Shown: positions 36,901-48,943 of the stretch, piece after piece
Numbering within the stretch: position 1 is the first letter of the stretch
Layout of the letters: each line of letters starts with the position of its first letter
From: Crotophaga sulcirostris
Taxonomy: Eukaryota; Chordata; Aves; Cuculiformes; Crotophagidae
Direction of reading: 5' to 3'
NCBI GenBank assembly: GCA_013397455.1
Contig: VYZB01000225.1
Coordinates: 218,845 to 282,844 of the forward strand
Length of the DNA: 64,000 bases
The notes under the pieces: generated by a model
What the model saw: the letters and a program-made list of their open reading frames with translations, nothing else
Database searches by the model: none
What the model was told of the DNA's origin: nothing
Position numbers and translations under genes: made by a program

Positions 36901-39900
36901 TACCTGCCCATCCTGATGAAAGGTGAGGTCTTTTTATTTTCAGATTTTGAACATCTCAGCAAACATAGAACTGCTTTAAACAATTCTGTTGCTACAGACT
37001 ACAAGGGTGCTTAGCCTAACAATGAGGAATGGCTGTTTTGTGCGTTAAAAGATGAGGTCATGTGAAAAGCAAGGTAACAACCGAGTGTTTTGACATATAC
37101 ACAAGGATTTTTTTCATCGTAACTTTATTGGTATCTTGTTCCTTATAATTCATAGCTAAAATCAGCCCTCCCTCATTATTTTGTGTGGTCATTACAGAGG
37201 TGCTGGTTGTTCTGTTTCAAAATGTTCTTTTTCATATTATTCAGTACTGTATATTATCCAGAGATCTGTTTTGTATGGCAAATCGCTCTTTTAGCATTTT
37301 GGTTCCAAAAAATGGCAATAAAATGAGGTGTTTTCTAAGTTGTATAAGAAAATTTTGTCATTGATGTTTTTTATTGAAAAAAACATTTAATTACTTTTTA
37401 AAGCTTGGCAACATGCAGTGTATAGAAGCTAAGGATATGTGGCTCAGGAGATAATGTGTTGATACTAATTTTGGAAAAAGGTTCTGTTGTACTCATACAG
37501 AGCTTGAGCTCAGACCCGGGGGCAAACAGAATGCAATTCCCTGCATACTGGAGGGAATCTGTGGTTGATGTAAATTTTCAAAACTCAGTTGGCTTTGCTG
37601 AAGCTGAGTTGCTTTATAGGAGATTAACATTTTTTCCACAGTGGTGGTAATTTCTTTGTTTACTTAAAAACCAGCTGTTCTTAAATTTGGACAGAACAAC
37701 AAAATAATATTCCCTGATCTGTAACCCTGTCCTGGGAGAAGTCCTTCTGGATTTATGTTAACCAAACTAGGATCAGATTCTGGTTCAATAGATGCAAAAT
37801 ACTGAGAGGCATGTCTGTCTCATTTCTTTTTTCTTACTGCTTTCAGCCACTTTGTTCGATCAAAGCTAGTTGAAAGCTGAGCTAACCAGATGGTTGGGGA
37901 TTTCCCTGTGGAAGACTATCCTGGGGAGATATAGAACTAGAACAGGGGATAACTTGATTGGTGAGGTACTGAAAAGCATTTGGCTAGAGTATTGCTGGGC
38001 ACAGGTTATTATAAACTGCTGGAATGACCTGGGGGGCTGGCATAACCTAAAGCATCCCTACCGCTGTCCTGTCTTGCACTGGGTCTGAGATGGCTGTGGG
38101 GGCAGTGGACAGAGGAGGGAATGTGCCCCTTCTTCTCCGAGCTCTATGAGGTGCATCTCAGCTTCAATGAAAAAGTCAGTTTGGGAATTATAATTTTTAC
38201 TTGAAAAGCCAGAGTTTTATATTTTCATTTTGAGGAGCACTTTTTTGTATGCAAACCTTCTCACACATCAAGATGAGAGTATTCTCTAAGGTGTGTTACT
38301 GCTGCTTCAAGTACACGGTTTTGCAATTCATTAAACTCTGCTCTCTTGCATGGAAATGTTAGTTCCTATAAAAACCTGTAACGTACAACTATAAATTGGT
38401 GTGTCTAACCATGTTGCAGTACATCTCCATTCACTGCATTTCAGTTACTATGCAATCTGTGAATTTAACAAGTGTTGCAGAAGGAAGAGTGTCCTTTTAG
38501 TGCTACTGAAGGAAGCTTTCTATCAATAAGGAATTTTGTAGTTCTTCATATTACTTTCCAATGGTTAAACTGGTTTACCCATTCAATCTCTAAGTCATCG
38601 TATGAATTTAATCTATAATGTCTTGACTGTATCTACCCAAGACACCACCTGTTCTCTAGGGAACTTTGTGACAGCTGAAAATTTTTAATAGCTTGAGCAA
38701 GTAGTTACCACAGCTACCTTTTCAGTCAGAAGCCTATCACAACTGAACTGGTGATGTCCATCATATTGTGCGATTATATACAAAAAATACATCAAACACA
38801 AATTTGACATATTTATAAAAGCTGCTCATATTGTTTTTCATTGGTAAAAAATGTGACTAAATTTAGATGCCATCAGCTTGTACTTCTGTTGTTTATATGA
38901 GTGTAAATTGGCACAGATGTGATGGCTCTACCCTATGTACAATTAACAGAAGAACTGAATGATTTGCAATTTGAGTAAATGTGATTTATAAAAGCTGCAT
39001 AAAAATGTAATCCCTTTAACTGCTGTGAATATTTAGAGGAAATCTTGGCCAAGTGTCTTACTTGGTGGAAGATCACCCTTAGAATAAAGATTAATATACA
39101 TTTCAATATTTATTCATATGGGTTTTTCATTTTTAGTTTCAGCACGTATCCATAGTCGCTCTCAGTCAAAACATCTGTCATAATATTAAATGAGAGTGCT
39201 TCTGGTTGTTAAGAAAACAGTGTTATGAAATGTGAGGATAGAATAATCACCTCTCTAATACAGCATTATGAAATTCCCTGCATGGGAAAAGACAGATTTA
39301 CACTTGCTTTATCTTATGTGGGTGTAAGAGATAATGGGAGTATAAATCTCCGTAGGATAACAAAATGTATAATTTAAAATTTCTTCATGAGATTAATGCT
39401 ATATGGTTTCGTTGAGGTTTTTTTTTGTTTTAGTTCATGGGATTAATAGTTTCATAGGTTACAGTTTCCTTATGAATCAAAATAATCAACTGAACATAAT
39501 TTATTATGGGATTTTTGAATTTTAAGAAAACTCTTAGGGTTATTGTTTTTAGGAATAAAATTGTTCCATAATAATTTTAGAGTAGACCCTTATAAGTCAA
39601 TTTTTATTCAGTTTCCAGGGACTTTTCATTAGGTAAATTTTATAATGCTATTTTTAGGTAGAAATCGATGCTTTCTAGAAATATGGTACATTGTGATAAT
39701 GAAGAAGGGGAAACACTAGAAGAAAAAATAATATGTACAGCAGGAATGTTTTCTATATTCAGTGTAAGCCCTGGTTACCAATATGCAATAAGAATACAGT
39801 AATTTTGTGAAATACGTTCTATTATTAAGCCTATTGCCAGATGTTGAGACTTCTAAAGATAAAAGCTCTTGTGTTAATGAACTCTGCTCAGAGAGATGGA

Positions 39901-42900
39901 AGGTCAGAAGTCTGTTAAAGCCCTTTGTTCCTGCAGTGCAGAAAGTGTTGGCAGGCAGCGTCGTTAAGGGTTTGGTTACTACACTGAGCCAGAGGTCACT
40001 ACGCTTGGCTCTCCTGAGCAGTTTGGCATTTCACCTCCTTTTCTGTGTTTTCATTTACAAAATGAAAGTAGAGTAGCAGTACAAAGCTGCTTGAGGATCC
40101 CAATTGATCCTGGCAAAAATGTACGTGTTACAGGATGCTGTTCTATAATTTTGTTGCTGGAAGTGTTTGACACACTTGTTCTAATAAGGCCTCATCCTGT
40201 TCTTACTTATCTACTTTGAAACATTGCCTCTCGTTGCATGAGAATGCTCTCAGACAAGTGGTTCTTGTATTCATTTTGTCTTTTTAAACTTTGGATTGAT
40301 AATTTTGTCTAATTTTTTTTAATGCTTTGCAATTGGATTGGATCCATTTTCTTTTTCACATATTGAAAATGGTTTCTCTTTGAGGTTAAACTTTCATGTT
40401 CAATCTGCAATTATAGTTATTCCGTGGGTTAGTTTTTATTTCTGGGTTGAAGATAATATCCTTTGTCAGGAAATCATTTAAGCATCTCCTCCAATACACT
40501 TGTTACATGCCTTTCATATGTTCATTTAAGCTGCTCAAATGCAAGAAATGCTTCGGTATTTTCTGGAATTTGATGGGATTTAAGCATTTGTTATTGAGAT
40601 CAGTGTGAAGTGTGCTGTGGTGCTCTTTTCTTAGAACATTTTGCCGTAAACTCAGAGCTTAAGCTATTTATTTTTAGAACTTAGTAGAAGCATTTCTTCA
40701 ATATCCTTCAGCAGAAGAGGGTGCATGAAGCGTGCTACAAAACTTCAGTGATTCCAGCTGTTGTGAAGTACATTTTGCTGTCCCAGAAAGCATTCCTCAA
40801 TTATTACTCATGTTTCCAAGCTCTACAGAGTGTCCTGAGCCTTACTGACAGTGTCCTGTCCCATCCACTCTACCTTGCACCATCTTTGTTCATCATGTAA
40901 CTGTGATAATGCCAGTATTCTAGAAATCAGTTCTTTACAAAATTAACTGTTATAATCTGATTGCAAAGAAAAGAAAGAAACTGAACAGCCTGTTTTTCAG
41001 CTTAACGAAGATGCTGTTTTATAACCTTTAGCAGGACTCGTAAGTGAACAGTTTTGTGTACTCTGTAGAAAATAGTCATGATTTGCCTTTGATCCTGAGA
41101 AACACACAGAATCAGAATAAAGGGTGAGGTGGAATTGGGTAGCAGTGATGTGCCTGGGAAAATGCTTTGAAAATACCTGGCACACTGTATATGCTGCATT
41201 ATTACAGACAAATATTTACCCCTCGTAAGTGAGCTTATGTTATAGATCATTTCTGGTGGAACTCAGTTAATTGAATTAGAAAAAGTGGAGATGCCACTAG
41301 AGACAAACAAATCCCTTTAACCTTTTCTGAAAATGGAAAATGAGAATTCTCTGATCTGCTTTTTAAACACTAGCCCTGTACATTGTATCCTGTATGCAGG
41401 AAAAAAACAGGCTTGCTTTGTATCATTGTTCCAAATATCTGTTATATTATGAAGTATTACCAGAAAGATGGTTACAAAATACAATCTTCAGTATTTGAAA
41501 GTGCTTTCCACCCTCTAATTCTTAATTTGTTCTTTGTTTTACAACTACAAATTGCAGAGCTTGGTCTTTTAATCTGTGTTTCTTTCTATTTGTGCCATAA
41601 ATGTCTCAGAAAATATCTGTACATCCTTTCTTCAACCTTATGAAAATTCTGCATTGTTTTCTACTTTGGTAATCTTAAAATTGAATAATAGTAATAGTTA
41701 CACTTAGCTTTTATGTTGTACTTTGCTGGGTAAAAAAGAACTTGTGTAAAAAATTAAGTAGGGAAGGTTTAATGCAGACCATTGTTTTTCCTTACTTCTG
41801 CCTCTCATTGTGATAATTAAAAAGGTTTTTATTTTCGTTCTGTGAGAAGCCACACAGCATCAAGGCCAACAGAGTGTGTACAAAGAAATTATATATGAGC
41901 TCTGTCTAGCCATAAAATACAGTGAAGCAAGCTGACATTGACTTGCCTCCTGTAAGTTTCTGTTATTATAGGTTTGTAATTTTACTTGGAAAATTGTGAG
42001 AGTTTATTTATATAAATGTTAGTGATGCTCTTAATAGTTGTGCCCTGGATCAGCATAGTACCTCATTGATCAAACACATTGCAGCTTTGTTTTAAATCAA
42101 ATGTGAGAAATTTGACAAGCCCATAGCTGTCTGCTATAGATTTTTTCTTGATATGCACCAGATATCAAAGTCAGAATTGCAAAAACATTAAAGAACAAAC
42201 TCCAATTTACAAATCTGTCAATAATGGCAGCAACAGCAGCAGCATTGTGATTGATGAAATATATGATTACATGGGGCAAACTCAGCTCAAATGGTTTCTG
42301 TAGCACTTTTTACTTATACATTTTACAAGCAGTAACATTTAGAATAATGAACATCTAATATGCTTCTCTACTAAATCACTGTTCATAAATTTCAGCCATT
42401 GGTTCAGCTTGTGAATTGGCAGCTCGTATTCAGATAACTACTGTTGACAATTTTTAAAATCCTTTTAAGAGTCAGGGATTACAGTGTATATTTGACCGTT
42501 TAGAAGAACGCTTTGAGTCCAGTTTAACAAGCAAGCTGTATTGTTTTGTTATTTTTCACTCTTCTCCATTATATCCATAATCCTTTTACAAACATTATCA
42601 GTTTTAATTCTATATTTGTAGTAAAAGACTACATTGTGTAATGGGCTAAGAATCATACCTCCAGGTAGCTTTTCACCCTAAATAATTGATAATTACTCAT
42701 TAAAAAATGTAGTATCAAGAAGGTCTTTCCCAACTTGATATTGCCATATAGCTTCTGAGCCTTCCTGTTAGAATCAGAAACTTCTGTGGTATTGAGTTCA
42801 AAGCTTAAAACATGTTCAGAAATATGTTGTTAACAGTTGCTGTCATTTGTTAGTGGGAGTATTTGATCTGACAAGGCTTCTTTTCCCCCAAATCCCATTG

Positions 42901-43144
42901 AGTACTATAAAACATAATTAATCCTTTAAGAGTAAGTAATAATGTTTAATCAAATAATGCATTATTTTCCTTGAAATCAATATTAGTGGATGACTCATAG
43001 CAGTACAAGTCACACTGTTTACTCTTTTGAAATATTGACAGAACAATGAAATTCTTCTAGTTCTATGGATTTTTCCAAGACAGATCTATTCTAAGGGAAG
43101 TATATCTGTTTTCTGAAGTTGAATAAACAGGAAAAAAACCATAC

Positions 43145-43328
43145 CTTGAGCCATGTCTAAGATGTTATATGTCTCCTGATGGCATTCTGCAAGAGTAGGG
43201 AGAATTGAATTGGATTTGGCATTAGTAAGCTTGCCTAAGAAAGGATTATTGGTGAGGGTTTGCCAATAGTGCTGTAGTACTTGGATCTTGTTTCTACTTT
43301 GGAGATGCTGCAGCAATCTTGTGACTTT
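43145..43328 (-). other. Candidate unassigned exon (open frame with splice signals)
   Basis: A 184-nt minus-strand segment, open in one frame for 61 codons. It is bounded by an acceptor-like TGCTTTGCTGCATTTCAG and a donor-like CAAG/GTATGG. The peptide begins KVTRLLQHLQSRNKIQVLQ and ends NILDMAQ. It has leucine-rich, helix-like spacing and no match to a family I can name. No gene is known to me between BAIAP2L1 and NPTX2. It could be an exon of an unannotated transcript, a fragment of an old retroelement, or chance. I see no adjoining exon that would confirm it. Confidence 0.25.
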
Positions 43329-46300
43329 CTGAAATGCAGCAAAGCACACCTATTCAAGAGCAGTGCAAGATGTTTCTTTCCCCTCTGAATAGATTTGAAT
43401 ATTAATGGATTAATGGATTTTTAATATTAATGCTGGAGTTTTATGTTGCCATAATCTTTATTGTCAGAGTGCTTTTTTTGTAGGCAATGAAAACAAAATC
43501 TGGTGAAAAAGGGGAAAAAATTGGCATTTATGTATGTGTGCTTCTGGATTGTCAATAGTGGTAGAAGCAGAAGTTTGAAACACACAGAGGTAGAGACTTC
43601 CCTACGTATGTCAGTTTTTGCTGGCTTCCCTAGAACATCCATATTCCCTGGATTTCCCATATCCTCCTTTTTTTAACATGTGTGGAAAAAAAAAGAAGAG
43701 GTTCCTTATGTACTGTATTCTTTCCTGTAGATGAGTAAAAAATCCTTGAGCTGGAAGATGAACTACCCTTCTAAACCGGTGAGAAATATTACGTACAGTG
43801 CTGCTAAAACCTTGGCATCTATTATCATGCCAGACTTGAGCATAGCTGTAGTGGGACCCTGGATGGATTGATCTGTGCACTCCACTCAGCACTTCAGTGA
43901 GAGTGCAGAGGAAGCTTTAAATTACAGTCACGGCCCATGATCCTGAAACTATTGTAGTGTTGAACTTTTAGTCCCCTTTGTCAGGGAAGATTGTTGTACT
44001 GGTGTCAGAACTTTTCCCATCTTTACCTGCACATTGCTGTTGCATCCCTCACAGGAGGTGACTGTACAGCGTCTGGGGGACGATTGTGCATGGGGCAAGG
44101 GCAGCACAAAACTACCTTTGCCTTTTAAGTGACAGTTCACCATCAGCTTGGATTGAGTACATAAAGTCCTCCTGCTAATGTCATGGTGTAGTATGCTGTG
44201 AACTGGGATCAGAACCACAATGCATCTCTTTTTTCAATTAACTGGACTGAACGATTTTTCTCTGATGTGCATCTCATCTGTTTAGGCTAGCTTTTCTGTT
44301 CTAGTGAATGAAAATCTGTGTTTGTATGTACATGAAGGCAGTGTGTGAGGAAGGAAGCCCATGTGTGTGGGGAGGAGTATGACCAGTGCACCAAGCTGAG
44401 ACCATTCCAAGCAGGAGCTGGCCTGGCCAGCTCTGGGGCATGGTGCTACACAGGGATTTGTGATGCCAGGATGCCATAAATTGGCTGAAGATAAAAAGCT
44501 GTCTCTCACAGTTACGGTTCTTTGCCAGCTCACTGTTTTCTGCAGAGCAAACCAACCTGCACTGGGCATATTCAGTGTTACAGGTTACTCCTCCGTTGTG
44601 TAACAGTTTGTCTGCTGGTAATGGTGTGCGGCTGATGTGATCGAGGTCCTTCCCCTGGGCTATTTCCTCCATGCCTGCAACAGTGAGGGAGTAATGACTG
44701 GAGAGAGCTCCCTTTTCCTGCACCTTGAGCCTTTTTAGAGAGACAGTGGGAGCTACAGACACCTTCTGGTAGCATATTATATTTGGAGGCAGTCTTTGTT
44801 ATCCACTGTTCATGCGATGAAGGGGTAATTGTTTCTGAGCCATAATGAAGCCAAGCAGAGTGTTTTCTCCTCTTTCTAACAATCTTTCTTTTTCTTTTGT
44901 TTTTTTTTTTTTTTTCCTAAGGAAGTATTTCAGTTACATTTTTAAGTTAGTCCCTGATGCCCAGTGTAGATTTTGCTTTCCAGCTAAGTATAATTTGGTA
45001 TTTTGCCAGGAGCATAGATATCTGCAAAGTACAGGCTCTGACTTTTCTAAGAGATGCATTGGGATTGTGTTTATCAGATTCAGGGAAACCATACCTTATT
45101 AAGTGGTTTTTTTTTTCCCCTGCCTGAAGGTTGAAATTTTTTTCTGAAGTACATCAAAACTGCAACATGACAGGGCAATTGCTTTTTTTTTAATGTATTC
45201 AGTAGTAATCAGTAAACAGATACTTTCTTATACCCACTCAGCATGTTTTGTATATGCATTTTGGTTTTGTGGAGGCAGATTGCTGTCAAGTTAGAAGCTT
45301 CAACACCATTAGTGAGATCTCTTCGTTAGTATCTGTTGACAGGGATTTGATCACATAGTGTTAGCTGACGCTGGGACTGAGTATTGGCTCTGGCAGTGTT
45401 ACTAGTTGTGAGATAGTTGCTTTGTTCCTCCACCTGGTACTAACTGGCACACCATTTGCCTTTGGGTGATAAATAGCCAGTGGTAAAATACTTTTAGATT
45501 TCTATTCAATACCTTATACGAATAATAGCGTTACGTTTGCTTTTTTTTTCATTTTCATCTGTGAATGCTGCATTCTTTTTGCACAGCTGAGCAATTGCTG
45601 TACAGCAGAGGAGGAGGCTGCCAGCTCTCCAGAAAAGTCACAGTCTAGAAGCTTTTCCTGGGATGGTGGGAGATGCAGTTTGCAGCCCTTCAGGCTGAAG
45701 AAGAGTTTTCTGATCTCCAGACTATTATTAAAATTTATCAAAATAAACACCTGTATCTTAGAAGGAAAAATTACTCACTCTATTATCCTGGCCGCAGGAT
45801 GTCTTGCACGTATCCCAGGATTACACCCCTCTGCAAATTAGATTTTAGAACTGCTCAGAGTGGGTAATTTGAGCCGTGCATGGAGAAGCTTTAAGTGTTC
45901 AGGGAGCTTTAAGGTCAAAAGTAAACTGTGTGGGAAGCAGAGGCTCATCACTGGTTGGGCAGCAACTGTGGCAAGGCTGTGTTTGTTGTGGGTTGAGATG
46001 AAAATGCAGGAATTGCTTCAAATTTTATAGAAGCTGGGATATACCAGCACTGTCTTAAGGGTCAAAACAGAATCTGAATTTTTACAATGTGAAATAAGGG
46101 GAAGACTAACTAGTTTGTGACAACTGCTTTTCAGCAGCCCTTGTCTCCACTGAGAGATAGTTGAATGGTTCTCAACAATTCGTTGAAATGTTATTTTCTG
46201 TGCATCTGAGTACCTCCATAGCTGCAGTGCATATATATTTTTTTATTGCAGTGTCTGATAAAAATATAACATAATACAAATTCTGCAGATAGATCAAAAA

Positions 46301-48424
46301 AACCCTGTGGTTTTCTGCAAGTTGATAACTTTTTGTAGTGTTGATTTAGACAGAATGGTGCTCTGAACAGTGATGTGTCCCCAGCCAAAAGTCCCAGACA
46401 GCTTTTTGTGGGAAAAATCCATGCTCTGTATATTGGACCAGCAATTAAGTGGATAGAATAAAAAGCTTAATGGTGGCTTCTCTGTTGTAGAATGCAATAC
46501 ATTATTCATGACACCAACCTGCCTTGGCAAGCTTAAATGTATTTCTAACATTTACTCTTAGATATATATCCAAATCCAGAAATTGCAGTGTGACATAGCA
46601 TCTACTGCTTTGATCCAAATATTTCTTAATAAGGCTCTCACATTGCAGTCAGTCACTACAGAAGAATGTGAATGGCTGGCTGGAATGTTACTGGATTTGA
46701 AGTTTATCAGAAAATAAATCAATCGTCTGTGGATACTGCCTTGCTAATTCATCTTCACTCCAAATTGTAAACATGTTGGTAGATGTGAATGAAAAGCCTC
46801 AAGAGTATAAATAATAAATGCTTCTTCCAGCCATGCAGAGCACTTTATGGTTTTGAAATCATGCCAGTTTTTTTTTTACTTTTAAATGGATTACGTTGTT
46901 ACATAGCACTAAGCTTTCTGGGAGACTCTGTGAAGGTCTTTATCTGTGTTTATAACTGTTGATTTTATATAATTACTAGCATAAAATATCATATACTGCA
47001 AATTAAACACAAATTAAACAAATATTCAGCAAATTCTTAGCAATTTGTAGTATTTTGCATAAGTTCAGTGTAGATGTATAGGAGTTTCTCAATTCTTGAC
47101 AAGTAATACATGATTTTGTTCAAAATATCTAAATCATTAAAATATTTGTGTTTTCTTGCTAAGACAATGTTTGTGAATGTATCTTACCTGAGTTATAATT
47201 ATCACATTAAATCCACACTAATGACAACAGTAAATGAAATCAAAATGCATCCCTTCCCTTCATGCCCCTGCCCCCAACATTTCTAATCATACAAATAATT
47301 GAAGATGTGTTGTGGCACTGGCTGCCCTTCCTTTCAGAGTCCTTTGTCCCCTCCAATTTGGCTTCACTAGTATATAAGGTGACCTTAGTATATCTTACGT
47401 ACAAGTATGAATTAGCTATCCTGCATAAATTCCTTTGAAAATCACAGTATGAATCTGTACAAGGTTCCAGCTATCACTTACGAGACAAACTCTCAAAAAA
47501 GAAAAAGGTAATGTCTTGTCAGGAAAACACAAATTAGAATGCTAGGAGCAAAGGTTGGGTTAACCTCAGATTTTCTTTGGAATTGTTGTCCTATACTTTC
47601 TTTGCATAAATCTGAGAGTTGGTCAATGGTCAAGTAACTCATCTTTATGTTTCACAGTAGTGGTATCAGTACATAATAGTGAATATACAGAAATGGCATT
47701 CAGATAAGATGGTATGGTGGGTCTGCAGTGTATAAAAATAAAAACATGGCATTGCACATTTTAAAAAAGGGTGAAACCAGAATTATTTTCCCAAAGTAGT
47801 CAATTTGTAGGACTAGTCTTTTCAGCAGTTCCACTTGAGGGCTAGAAACTAGTGTTTATTGTCTGTCAGCATCCTGCTGAGATATAGTTCAAAACAAGGT
47901 GTATAAACCCAGTGATTGGTTTCTGTGCTGAACTGCTGTTTATTCTTTGGAAGAAGTGAAAAGAAGTAAGAGAAAAATGCTGTGTGCTAGAGACTATTTT
48001 GTGGGAGTCATAACATAACCAAGCCATAGCAAGCTTTAGCTTTAGCTTTTGCATGGCTTTCCTTTTTTTAATGTGAATAAACCTATTGCTAAACCACTGC
48101 CTGTGGTTTCTTTCCTGAATTGTCTCTGCTTTACACGTGGGTGAAATTCCAGTCAGAGACAGTCGCCTTCGTTTCCTGAATGCATGGTCATGTAATATGA
48201 CTCCGTATTAAATTGTGTCTACAGAGAGAAATTTGTTAATGGGACCTTAAAGATCGTTGACCCATGGAAGTAAATGGGTATCTGACCCATGTGGGTCACT
48301 GGCAGTGGGATTAAGGCAAAAGTGCAAGAAGTTTTTCAAAGAAGGCAAAGCTTCGGTGATGAACGAAGAGCCTTAGCTGTCAGAAGGCATTTGCGATACA
48401 ACTGTTTGAGTTCAGAGCAGAGAT
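43329..48424. other. Intergenic DNA with a GC-richer portion near 43.9-44.8 kb
   Basis: The GC-richer portion holds several minus-strand frames, the longest 153 codons (44301-44762), none recognisable. The rest is AT-rich with homopolymers, including a 16-base T run at 44900-44915. No RNA gene or named repeat was identified. Confidence 0.5.
44900..44915. repeat. 16-base poly(T) run
   Basis: A simple homopolymer, preceded by a TTTCTTTTTCTTTTG pyrimidine tract and followed by CCTAAG. The context resembles a splice acceptor, but no exon could be supported after it. Confidence 0.8.
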
Positions 48425-48943
48425 TTGATCTCTGATTCGATTAAATTTCCTTTCAAAGAAAAGGCTTCCTTCTCTCTTTTTAAGATATGGGAAAATCTCA
48501 TGAGAAAGTGGTCACACTTTGACTGCAGAATGAGGTGCTTAGCTGCTGTTTTGCTGTATTTGTTGCTCTCTGGACATGTATTGCCTCGGGCTGTTCATTC
48601 TCAGCTCACGGAGGCACTGCAGCTCTCACAATTTCTTCTGCTTCTTTTGAGGGCAAATGTATTTGATCTCTACTTTGTGCAGTGCAGTGTTCTGGCCCTG
48701 TTTCATCATCATGAGTTTAAATCCTCTTCAGATTCCTTCAAAACCTCAGAGAGTCTTGACACAGCAGAACTTCTGCAGCTAAACTGTATCGTGCACCAGG
48801 AGTCCATCTCTCGCTCTCTACCTGAGCTTTCTGTTTTCTGGCATGGGGAGGGCTGGGGAAGCAGACAACTCCTGAGCCATATCTGGAGAGAGCTCAAGAG
48901 TAAGTGCAGGAGTTACTGGAACCAAGTGGCAATTGTGGAATAA
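48425..48943 (+). other. Longest gap-free open frame in the window (172 codons), unassigned
   Basis: The frame is open from ATG at 48425 to a TAA overlapping an AATAAA (48939-48944), with a second AATAAA at 48969. An internal Met at about codon 36 starts a hydrophobic stretch, MRCLAAVLLYLLLSG, that resembles a signal peptide. Another Leu-rich stretch follows near codons 68-80. Within the frame is an acceptor-like TTCTCTCTTTTTAAG ending at 48484 and a strong donor, GTAAGT, at 48899. These would define a 414-nt (138-codon) exon without a stop. I recognise no family. By composition, a frame this long is uncommon but not impossible by chance in 64 kb. Confidence 0.25.

Larger units (their letters stand above)
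24511..43144. other. Large AT-rich intergenic interval
   Basis: About 18.6 kb between the two genes with no recognisable coding exon, tRNA or rRNA. Minor items listed separately are a full cAMP-response-type palindrome (26054), a GC-richer stretch (26600-27130) and a short tandem repeat (30891). Somewhat GC-richer patches at 33180-33600 and 37860-38160 have open frames on one or more strands but no protein resemblance. They may be old, unrecognisable repeats. Confidence 0.55.
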
